Part shown: positions 21,172-31,636 of the stretch, piece by piece
Layout of the letters: the number at the start of each line of letters is the position of its first letter
Numbering within the stretch: the stretch's first letter is position 1
Origin: Apium graveolens
Lineage: Eukaryota > Streptophyta > Magnoliopsida > Apiales > Apiaceae
Length of the DNA stretch: 64,000 nt
Reading direction: 5' to 3'
Assembly (NCBI RefSeq): GCF_009905375.1
Contig: NC_133650.1
Coordinates: forward strand, 291,352,270-291,416,269
Translations under genes and position numbers: made by a program
The notes under the pieces: generated by a model
Told to the model about the DNA's origin: nothing
Databases searched by the model: none
The model's input: the letters and a program-made list of their open reading frames with translations, nothing else

Positions 21172-22748
21172 TGAAAGAGATATGTCCTAAGTCCAATCAT
21201 GTATGAGGATTTAGGAATAACTTTTATGTAATCTGTTTTGATTTCATTGATAATTAATAAAAGACTTGTTTTGTTTTTATTACGGGCTCTATCTATTTAA
21301 ATGTTTAAATAAGATATACCATAGTTTAGAGTAAAGCTTTTTATGGATTATGATGAGATCATAATAGTGAGACCTAAAAGATGATAACTCTAAGCTTAAA
21401 TAGTTCCCGGTCATAGGATTACTAACTGGTAATTAATAATCCGCAAAGATTGGTACATACTATGCTTGCTCCCTTCAGGAGGATGTCTGTTCTCATAGGC
21501 ATTTGTGTGGTGACACTATAGCTAGTATGTAGGTGCTTATTAGGGAATAAGTTCACTGAACATGACTCGATAAGTTGAACAACTAATGGAGATTACTCAC
21601 GTGTCAATAGTTATTCACTAAGTGATAGTTGTACAAGTGTCCTTAGACTTGAGATCGTTAAAGGTATCTTATATATAATGAACTGTGCTTTGGTTTAGTC
21701 CTTAGTCTCAAGGACATCCATTAGGTCTATTCCGGGCATATGGATTTGTGTATAGAGATAGTTAACGTCAATAGAGGATCTACCCCTTCCAGTATAGGAA
21801 GAGAATATCCTATGTTATTCTTAGTATGCGAGTTCTGGAATCTCTGGCCAGAGTGTATGAAATTAGAAAGGAGTTTCTAATTTGCATTAATATGAATTTT
21901 GCATTATGAATAAGAAATCATATGATTAAATTTGATAGGCTTGACACGAGATCCATGCCTTGTATTTATTCGGGATATTATAAGGGTAGAAGGAATTCAT
22001 TGTACGGTAACTAGTCACTGATAGGTTCTTGATATTCTAAGCAGTGAATTCATATTATCCGGATAGTCGCGATATGTTGAGAAGCATCACTCACGATGTA
22101 GAATAAATATAATTAATCAGTTAATTATATTTAGTAAATTTTAGTATTCATGTAAATAATTAATAAAAGTTTATTATTATTTATTTCTACTACCGGCATA
22201 ATATTGAACCTACAGGGTCACACCATAAAAGAATATTTTCTTTGATGAAATAATGAGAGATAATTATTTTCTAAATAGTTAAGAAAAGAAATAATGATTA
22301 AAATAGTTTTAATTATTATTAAAGCATTTTATGAAGATAAAATGTGGGGGTTAATATATATAAAGATATATATTATAAAACCCTAGGAGAGCCCTATAAA
22401 TAGAATGAGATGGATGGCTCATTCATTATTGACACACAATTTTGGTTTTGTGAAAACCCTAGCCTCCATCTTCTTCCTCTCTCTCTCTCTCTCCCAAAAA
22501 CTCCATTTTATAAAAGCTCAGTTTTATAAAAGGGTTCATCGAAGAGGATCATTCTTGGTGGATACCGGTAGAGTGCTTCACACATTGAGGAGCAACTGCT
22601 AGCACTCCATTTTTATAAAGCTTCGATTCACGAGGTATGATTTCGATTTCTCAGTTTTTCCCTTTTATACATTTTTCTATATGTGCGGTATATGGTTTTT
22701 ACAGAATAAATGTTATTTCACGCTTCCGCTCATCTGTAAATTCCATCA
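21172..22748 (+). repeat. 3' LTR of C
   Basis: Matches the 5' LTR with about 20 base changes and a 2-bp deletion near 22260. TATAAATA at 22395-22402. Followed by the target duplication. Confidence 0.95.
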
Positions 22749-22753
22749 GTTTA
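22749..22753. repeat. Target site duplication of C, right copy
   Basis: GTTTA, identical to 14697-14701. The interrupted D LTR resumes afterwards. Confidence 0.92.
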
Positions 22754-23064
22754 TTTATCTTACAACTGAAGTTTAAACTTTATTACAAACTATTAACATA
22801 ACCAAGCCAAACATCATCTGCTAGTCTATTCCACTTCAACCTGGATACCTAGCTCACACACTTGTTTGGGGATCCTCGCTACCACCCGTTTCCTTTTTCA
22901 CTGGAAAAGAATATAAACAGATTTACAAGAGTGAGCTAACTAGCTCCACAAGTCACAATGACAATAACTGAGATTAACAATGATCAATTGAAATGATATA
23001 AGGAATCAAGTTTACTGATACCCAATGATTAGAATTGGATATTCACTTTTATTTTAAAAACCAA

Positions 23065-23095
23065 GGTTAGGCTGCTGATCAGTCAGGCACTAACC
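23065..23095 (-). other. CTGATCA-loop hairpin in LTR D
   Basis: Outer arms GGTTAG (23065-23070) and CTAACC (23090-23095) are perfectly complementary, with inner CTG/CAG pairs. The loop is CTGATCA on the minus (sense) strand at 23076-23082. The stem sequence is unlike those in A and B. Confidence 0.65.
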
Positions 23096-23156
23096 CCGAG
23101 CAAGGCTCCAATCTTTGCTCTTTATACTGGATCCAAGACACATATTGGCCTATTAT

Positions 23157-23190
23157 GACCACGAATCTGGTCCGACCACGAATCTGGTCC
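23157..23190 (-). repeat. 17-bp tandem repeat in LTR D
   Basis: GACCACGAATCTGGTCC is present twice back to back. Each unit has GACC/GGTC arms. It lies on the upstream side of the CTGATCA hairpin in the LTR's own orientation. Confidence 0.8.
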
Positions 23191-25983
23191 ATATTTGAAA
23201 ACAATCCAATTCCAGAATAATAATATGATAAACAATGTAAATCAATAAACTGCATCATAAACAACATTTATCCCGAAACATAGGGTGATTCATGATTCTA
23301 AGAAGGTATAGCAATGGAATCATAAAGGTTGGATTTCAATCAAAGAAAGAATCAGAAAGTAGAAGACCGGGGGTTCAAGGGTTACAATATTTGATCTTCT
23401 ATTAAACAAAGCATAAGGGGTGGTATATCAAGCAATTTATTATCAAGAATCAGTATGTGGTATATAGGTATTTATGGATTAGTATCGTATAGGTGTGGTT
23501 TAGATTTTTGAGAATTTAACAATTATTGGTTTACAAAGAATAAGGCTTATGGATCAAGATCAATAAGAATCAGGGTTTAGGGTTAAGTACTTCAAAGTAC
23601 TTGCAATATAGGATAAGAACTGTTTGGAATAATTATAATATAAAGAAGAGAGTTCGAGAATACTTGCAATTATAGTACAAGAAAGTTCAAGGATACTTGC
23701 CTTATCAATTCGCTTTCACTTTACTAATACTTGTAATTGGTTTTCACTCGTCAACCACTTGCTTTCCCTTTCTACGTCTCGCTTCCTCTGTTAAACATCA
23801 CATGTACTTATCAATACTTATTCTCATTTTGTTCTATTCGTTACAAGCTTCTAACTACCCTTCGCTTCACCCAATCCGGCATACAGATTGAAAGTTATGA
23901 ATAAAACAGTCAAACAATGTACGTACAATCATATTACGCATCAATCAGATCAAATATAACACGTAACACGTAAGATATTCAATTAAAATAATTATTCAAA
24001 GAATATTCGGGGTTAAAATGATTTTCCAGGTATTAAATACGAATTTTTGAACATTTTTCAGAATTTAAACGGACTCTGAATCATTTTATTATTAAATAAC
24101 AGGGTTCGAATACCCGAATCTGACTTTTAAAATAATTTTATAATAATTATCGAGCCTTGAAAATAAATTTAAATAATATTTTAAAGCTCGACACTATTTT
24201 TTGAAATTTTAAATCAAAAATAAATAGTTAAATCTAATTATTAAATCAATTAAAATTAATTAATAACTAATTAAATTAATTAATCAATTAATAATTATAT
24301 TAGTTGACTAATTAAATAATTAATTATCAACTAAAATTAATTAATTAAATAATTAAGATTTATTTTTAAATAAAAATAATTTTTCACAAATTAAATAATG
24401 GATAAAATCAATTTATGAAAATATTATAAAAAGAAAATACTTTTTCTGAAAATAATAAAACAGAAATTCAACTCTTGCAATTTTAAAAACTAAAGTCTGG
24501 TTTTTACAAATTTTTAAAATAGAATACTGAAAATACAGAGTTTGCAAAAACTTGAGGTCTAAACTGTGAATTTGACAGTTGTCGTCCCCGGCCACCGGAA
24601 AACCATGGTCGCCGGTGGGAAGCTTTTCCGGCGACCTGGTTTTTAGCCCAGATTGACTCCAACTTCACAGAAAATGATGCCCAGCTTCCCAGAATCACAT
24701 CTGCAGTAACAGATCACTCATAAGATCAATAAAACGGCCGGAAAATTCATCGGAATTTTCCGCCGCCGCCTGGTTCAACTTTCCGATCTGCTCGAAACAA
24801 CGCTCCTTAAATCTAACAAAAATTATGACTCGATTCCTGGGAATCTCCTAAATGCATTGGTGGTCACAATTTCCACCCAGGATCAACAGAATGGAAACCC
24901 CTAATTTGAATTAAACATATTCAAGAACATAAACCCTAGTTTCAGTTTTACAGAATCAAACATCATTTTCTCTATGTTATTGAACTCTGTTTTTGACATA
25001 TAATATACCAAATTGACCAGAAAATATTATCTATATGATGGAATCATCAAATCATATCAACAATATCAATAACAAATTTTCATAATTTAATCTTTAATAA
25101 ATTTGAAATAAAATAATTAAACAAGAAAAATACCTTGATCCATGCACTAAAATAGTTGATTGATTCAGAAAGAGTTTTTCAAGAGCTTCAATTTGATATA
25201 TTGCACGCTTGAATCGGAGTTCGATAACGCCTTCGTTCGTGCGTTTGATTTTCAAGAACGTAACTTTTTTAGGGTTTTTCTCCATGAATTAATGGTTTTA
25301 ACTGACTGATTGTGATCATACGACTAAAATGAAATAATAAAAGGGCTATTTATATTTATAGAATATTAGATCGTGTTGGATCGTATTGAATCGTTAAATT
25401 AGTTGTTGAGCCGCTAAGTAACTGCAGAATCGATCCGTTTTAATACTCGTATTGAATAATTATTCAAACCGGGCTTCTTATAAAACACTTTATATGAAAA
25501 TAACGTAATGTTATCCCGTCTTTTGAGAATACGGGTTTTGTTGCTATATCGAAATGATTACGTATTGAAAATTGTATGCCGGGACGCGTACGTGTCAAAA
25601 AGTAATCTGACTTGAAAAAGTTAAAACACGGAAAATGTTCGAAATTACCAGATTAGGTTAGGAAGGAGTTTTCGGAAGAGTTTCGGGTTTTAAAAACGTA
25701 AAAACGGTTGAGGTTGGACGATTCCCGGTAACTATTCAGAAAATAATTATTAAATTTGTAAATCATTATAAAATCATATAACGATCCAAAAATTACCAGA
25801 AAAATATCACAATCATCTATATTTTATTTTGGACACAATAAAATTAACGTACCCACATTTAATCACATATATACATTTAAATATCAATATCAATCAACAG
25901 GTAATTCATATAATAATCACATAATAATCATATAATAATAATTTATTGATAAAATAATCACACGCGATATCCCGGATATTGCA

Positions 25984-26894
25984 TCCTCCCCCCATAAAAG
26001 GATTCTGTCCTCAGAATCTGCTAAGTAAACAATTGAGGGTACTTTTCCTGCATATCACTTTCTAATTCCCAAGTTGACTCTTCGACCTTTGGGTTTCTCC
26101 ATAGTACTCTTACTAAATTTATAACTTTATTTCTCAATACCTTTTCTCTCTTTTCTAGAATCTCTATTGGATTCTCTACATACGATAAATCTGCCTGAAG
26201 TTCTATCGGCTCATACTCGATTACATGCCTAGAATCTGGATTGTACTTCTTAAGCATCGATACGTGAAAAACATTATGAATATGCTCCATGTGCGGGGGT
26301 AACGCCAATTCGTATGCTACCTTGCCGACACGTTTCAGAATTTTAAAAGGTCCAACGTATCTAGGACTCAACTTTCCTTTCATTCCGAATCTAGTCAATC
26401 CTTTCCACGGTGACACTCTTGGTAACACTAGATCTCCGTCTTCAAATTTCATATCCTTTCTTGATTGATCTGCGTATTTCCTTTGATTATCTGGTGCTGC
26501 TATTAACCTTTTCTGGATGACTTCCACAACTTCTTTTGTCTGTTGCACCAACTCGGGTCCAAGTATCTTACGTTCTCCAACTTCTTCCCAATATACTGGT
26601 GATCGACATTTATGTGCATACAGAGCTTCGTAGGGAGGCATTCCGAGACTGGCATGATAACTATTATTGTAAGCAAACTCTACTAAGGGTAAATGCTCAT
26701 CCCAATTTCCTTTGAAATCAATGGCACAAACACGTAACATACCTTCAATGATTTAAATTGTTCTTTCGCTCTGGCCGTCTGTCGGTGGATGATAGGCCGT
26801 ACTCATATTTAATCTGGTTCCCAAACATTCTTGAAAACCTCTCCAGAATCTTGAATTGAATCATGGATCTCGATCAGATACAATAGACACAAGT
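25984..26894 (-). pseudogene. pol: D: PPT and C-terminal integrase/chromodomain fragment
   Basis: Next to the LTR start at 25983 lies a minus-strand polypurine tract (GGGGGGAGGA). An open frame runs 26740 to 26021: [20 protein letters not shown], the GPF(K/E)[15 protein letters not shown] region and a chromodomain ending before the stop. Upstream, to 26894, integrase homology continues (SIVSDRDP) but with in-frame stops (in DP*FNS and ERTI*). The fragment is cut at the catalytic SDRDP region by the end of LTR E. Confidence 0.88.
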
Positions 26895-29800
26895 TGTGAC
26901 ACCCTCAAATTCGGGTCAGGATTGGGTGTCACTACACAACTTTAAACAATATAAACCTGTATATTCAAACAAATATACAGATAAGCCCTCATTATTCAGG
27001 ATCGCTTATAGGTTATGGTATGAAACAAGAATCTATCCTTCTAAAATTAAAGTAACTAAATACAATGCTATTACCTCTTTACTAACTTCCTCGTATTATT
27101 TACTCTGACACCTCCAATTTCTTCATCTGGGATCTCTCCACTTTTGCTGTCTATTAAGAGCTATTCACTTCTGTCCTCATGTGATACTGAAAGAAATAAG
27201 AGTTCACAAAGCAAGAGTGAGCCATAAATGCCCATCAAGTATATAAGTGATTTCCAAGTATCAATATCAAAACTTTTCCGGAAAAAATCTTTAAGTAGTT
27301 TATGACATTTCTATTTCCTTGAAGTAGTTGAGCAAGTAAACATTGGCTGTCAGCAACCCTGAGTTATGAAACCGAAGTGGCGAGCAAATTCCAGATTCAT
27401 CTTATGAATCAGGATTCCGTCCGATTTTGTTAGCATAAAACTTTTCGAGAGGAAATACCGTTAAAGGTGATCAATAATAAATAAGACTGGACACTAGAAC
27501 CAACATATGCACTATACCCTGCTGATCAGTCAGGATACAGTGCAAATCTAGACCCAACTGCATAGGCCCACCAACATATAGGGTACCCAGGCACTATGGC
27601 CTAAGGGTCCGGTCCATCCCCGGCCCATAGGGTCCAGCTCATCATTGACCCTCATAATAACCGTCCAGCCCGTATAGGATTTTGATGTCAAATCATTTTG
27701 ATTCCAAAACATCCCAAATCAGGGTTCACAAATAATCCGAAAGAATGGATATTTTCTCAAGAGAGCAATCGATAACATAGGAACAATAATGAAAAGAACT
27801 TGCATGAATAAGAGTAATTGCTGCAAAATATAAAACAATTAACTATTCTGAACTTAGAATAGGAATGAAGTATTTGCAGTATTTTAAAAGAAAAGTAAGG
27901 AATACTTGCCTCAATTGATAATCCTCTGATCTTTAGCTATCTGCCATAACACTCAATTATGATGTATCTGTATTTCCATTGACAAGCTACTTGACCTTTC
28001 TTGTCATTCACCATTTTAGGTTTATCCCTATTCTGAATTCGCTCGTTTCATGACTACACGTAATCAGGCTTTACTTTTATAATCTCTGTCTATCTTTGAA
28101 TGCCTCACACTATGTGTATCTATCATAAAATATACCATTCAATTAAATGATAATATATATTTGTCTAGTCTATACGTTTATCTTTATCATCTACCCGCCC
28201 GATAATAACAGATAATGATCACATCTCAATCTGATAACATTTAAAAGACACGTGGACGCACAATTTATATAACACATAAACATATAAGGCATGTATCACA
28301 TAATTTATATAATACATAGTCACATAATTCATGTAGTACATAAGTTGAATCGTCAAAGGATAGGTCTCGATACGCTTAGAATTGAAATCGGGTCAAAAAG
28401 AGTATTTATCGATCAATAGTTGATTCAGAATGATTTGCAAAACAAATGATCTTTTGATACAAAAGGAATTAGTTTGAGAATGTATTTTTATTAAGAACAT
28501 AATACTTTTCTGAGTCTAGAGATGTTCGTTTCGTATCAAACGGGCAAACGGTCTATTTATTACAAATTTTTGAACATTTTTCGAAATTAAAACGGGTCTC
28601 CGAATATCCGAATCTGACTTTAAAATAATTTTATACTTGTTATCGAGCCTTGAAAATAATTTAATAATATTTTAGAACTTGAAACTATTTTCCGGAATTT
28701 TTAAATCAAAATAAATAATTAAATCCAATTAAATAATCAATTTAAATTAATTAATAAATAATTAAATTAATTAATCAATTAATATTTAAATTAATTGATT
28801 AATTAAATAATTAATTATCAATTAAAATTAATTAATTAAATATTTTGGATTTATTTTTAAATAAAATTAATTTTAAGAATTTACAAATAATGATTTTTAG
28901 AATAAAAATGAATTTTTAGAAATTAAAAACAGAATTTTTGAATTAATTTTAATAGGATAATCCAGAAACAAGACTCAGGAATTGGGTTGGGGGTTCTGTG
29001 GATCGAAACCAGGTCAAAATCCCGGGTTGTGAAGAACACAACCGGGTTTTGAACACCCGGTACCACCCCAGAATCTGGCAACCGGCTGGTTAACCGGCGA
29101 TGGTTCCGGTCACGCCCAAATAAGCACCCCCAGGTTTCGATTTGCTCAGCTTTTCAGTGTACAATCCACCAGAAACTCATAAATAACAACCATCACGAAA
29201 GACACACACGAGATCGCCTTCTTCGGTGCCAATTCGAAGCTCATCGACCCATTTTCTGGCCGAACTCCGATATCGTTCAATCCTTATCCAAACTTAACAT
29301 TTAATATACGAAATCAAAGCTGCTAACTCCTATTATGAAACCCCATAACTCGTATCAACAAATGATTAACAAGTAAACCAGAAAAATGAATCAAAATTTC
29401 AAAAAATTTATGAACTCGGTTAATCACTTCTAGGGGTTATAATTACCAATTCTATATACCAATCAACTGCAAATTCAATACTAAAGCTTATTTAAGCATC
29501 AAAATCATCAAACGATTCATAGATTAAAAACCCCCAATTCGGGTTAAGAACCCTAGAATCGAATTTTAAAAATTACTAACCTGAGATGATTTTTGATGAT
29601 AAGATTAGATTGTGCTCCTCAAGAGCTTCAAAATGACTACAAACATGATATGATTTGCTTCTCAGATCATTGCAAAATCATCGATTGATTCCTAGAACAC
29701 CAAGAACAAATTTGCAGAGAATTTTCTGATTTTTGTTTATATTTTCTGATTTTTATATAATAAAATAATAATTAAATAGTAAATAAATGGTATTTATAGT

Positions 29801-30419
29801 TATGTAAAAATAATACCAGTTGGATCATATTGGTTCGAAAAATAGGTTACTTAGCCGCTAAATAACTACATAAACGATCCGATTTGATATCCGTATTGGA
29901 TAATTATCCAAACCGGGCTTCTAATAAAACACTTTATGTGAAAATAATGTAATAATATCCTGTCTTTTGAGAATACGAGTTTTGTTGATTTATCGAAATG
30001 ATTATCGTACTGAAAATTTTGCGCCGGGCCGCGCATGGGTCAAACCATAATCTGGATCGAAAAAGTCAAAACACGAAAAATGTCCGAAATTACCATATTA
30101 GGCTAGGAAGGAGTTTTTGGAAGAGTTTTGGATTGTAAAAACGTAAAAACAGTTGAAGTTGGACGATTTCCGGCTTTATAAAATAGTTTTATAATTATTC
30201 AGAAAATAATTAATAAATTCATAAATCAGTATAAAGTCATATAACACTCCAAAAAATACCAGAAAAATACCTTAATTATCTATATTTTATTCTGGACATT
30301 TTAAAATTAACATACTCACATTTTATTATATACAAACATCCAAATATTATTATCAATCATCACACAATTCACCAAAAATTCACATTAGAATCACATAATA
30401 CTCATTTATTGATAAAAAT
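26895..30419 (-). repeat. Element E: gypsy LTR (minus), missing its first ~30 bp
   Basis: On the minus strand it ends GGGTGTCACA at 26895, abutting D pol. At its start it aligns with LTR D from about base 30 (ATCAATAAAT). The first bases are displaced because element F begins at 30420. It is related to D and B: AT-rich ATTAATTAA tract (about 28690-28860), TATA (plus 29791-29798), CTGATCA hairpin, GGCTCA motif near 27220 and TTTCTTTCAG (AG at 27187-27188). No E coding sequence is in the window. Confidence 0.82.
27525..27547 (-). other. CTGATCA-loop hairpin in LTR E
   Basis: On the sense (minus) strand TATCCTG and CAGGGTA pair over seven positions, with one G-U wobble, around A-CTGATCA-G. The loop is at plus 27533-27539. 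The wobble works only on the transcribed strand, which fits an RNA structure. Confidence 0.65.
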
Positions 30420-31448
30420 TGTTAGTCCCTTAACAATATAGCAAGAATTACAGAAGGGGGGTTGAATGGAATTTTTGAACCTTTTTCTTGAAATAAAAAT
30501 ATTCAACTCGATTATAGATATATTTGTTTTGATTAGCACAATGCGGAATGTAAACTTGAATGAATCAAAACATAAGTAATTAAAAACAAGAGTCTTTAAA
30601 AACTTTCTGGTGGATTTAAACAATTCCGCCAGAGATATATATATAATATATCGAGAGGACTCTGTGTGCAGAAATGCTCACAGCTGCTTACAAAATGGAA
30701 CTACTGAGAATACAGGAAATGCTAAAGATTATGCTTACAAAGATTTCTCTGTTTGTGTGTTTCTCAGCTATCTCAGTCATTTTTCTATTTGCTACTCTCT
30801 TGGTTTATATATTACCAAGATTACAAAGTCAAAAAAGACTGAACAAATATAAAATCTAACAGTCTTGATCTTTGCTGCTTTTTGTCCTCTATTACCCAGT
30901 TAATGGGCTTCCACAGTGTGTTTGTATCCAACTCGACGGCTGTGTGTCAGCTTTCACTGTTCAACTGATGTTTGAATTCTTGATATGATCATCCGTCGAC
31001 TTTCAAATCATCCGTCGATGACATGATTGATCATCCGTCGACTGCTATGTTAAACATCCATTGATAGTCATTTGATCATCCGTCGAAGGCTTTGTTAATC
31101 ATCCGTTGGTAGCTATTTTGGCACTTGACTTCATTTCACTTATACAGAATTACAAGACATTGCTTATGTACAATTAATCAACCTATTCTGCATATCTAGT
31201 TAAAGTCAACATGACTTATATGCTACTACAGATTCTATACAAAGGTGCATACATCACTGTGCTACAAACTTATCATTACATAAGCTACTCACTCGATGGA
31301 TAATAAGTTAATCATCCGTCGAGACTATAATGAGTTATCCGTCGAGACTATATATTCTTATCCGTCGAGAGCTACATAATTTCACTAAGTAAAATCTACT
31401 TAGACATTTTGTTTAAGTGATCATCAAGTACACAACATATTCACAACA
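30420..31448 (-). repeat. 3' LTR of F, 1,029 bp
   Basis: On the minus strand it starts TGTTGTGAATATG at 31448 and ends GGGACTAACA at 30420. A TATATAAA box lies at plus 30804-30811. U3, upstream of the TATA, holds the 9-mer array. Two overlapping plus-strand ORFs near 30610-30859 lie antisense to the LTR and are not considered genes. Confidence 0.9.
30933..31368 (-). promoter_or_regulatory. Array of TCGACGGAT motifs in U3 of F
   Basis: Seven exact copies (written on the plus strand as ATCCGTCGA) start at 30991, 31010, 31033, 31078, 31314, 31337 and 31360. Near-copies lie at 31056 and 31101, and inverted near-copies at 30933 and near 31293. Steps are mostly 22-23 bp. The array sits about 180-560 bp upstream of the TATA box, where a transcription-factor binding array would be expected. 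Confidence 0.75.
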
Positions 31449-31461
31449 ATCTCCCCCAATT
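31449..31461 (-). other. Polypurine tract of F
   Basis: On the minus strand ATTGGGGGAGATT abuts the LTR start; typical of SIRE-type copia elements. Confidence 0.88.
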
Positions 31462-31636
31462 TATGTCTACTAGAATTGTAGCCATAAATTAAGAGACACT
31501 TGATGATTACAAAACATCCTAAACATATATCTTTAAAGATAAGTAGATAAAACTGAAAGTGCTTGAATTTAAACAAAATGTACAAGGTTTGGCTCACAGT
31601 CAGTTCAAGATGCTCCTCTAGCCTGAGCAGATTTTT

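Larger units (their letters stand above)
14702..22748 (+). mobile_element. Element C: complete-ended Ty1/copia element, 8,047 bp
   Basis: Bounded by LTRs 14702-16280 (1,579 bp) and 21172-22748 (1,577 bp) with a perfect 5-bp GTTTA duplication. Gag, protease and integrase precede RT, the Ty1/copia order. I counted about 20 differences between the LTRs, so insertion was fairly recent. Even so, the interior is defective: gag frameshift, stops between protease and integrase, changed catalytic residues, and loss of most of RT and RNase H. It was therefore probably mobilised by proteins from another copy. A second family member (C') lies at 55780-57820 on the other strand. Confidence 0.95.
14508..25983 (-). 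repeat. Element D: gypsy 3' LTR, split by copia element C
   Basis: Read on the minus strand, the LTR starts TGCAATATCCGGG at 25983 and ends GGGCATTACA at 14508. Copia element C (14702-22748) plus one target-site copy interrupts it. Without C the LTR is about 3.4 kb. Features include a TATA box (plus 25347-25354), an AT-rich ATTAATTAA tract (about 24190-24360), the CTGATCA hairpin (23065-23095), a 17-bp tandem repeat (23157-23190) and a 3' splice-site-like TTTTCCAG (AG at 22901-22902). Its end resembles the end of LTR B (TTTGGAGGGC then ACA). D seems to have inserted into the gag of J. Confidence 0.85.

Noticed and set aside
30610..30859. Two plus-strand ORFs, one with a hydrophobic segment, in the LTR of F
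   Set aside because: Antisense to the LTR, overlapping, over the U3/TATA region; likely chance.
30991..31368. CRISPR-like array from regularly spaced 9-mers
   Set aside because: Repeats are too short, spacers are about 14 bp, and the array lies in a plant LTR with no cas genes.
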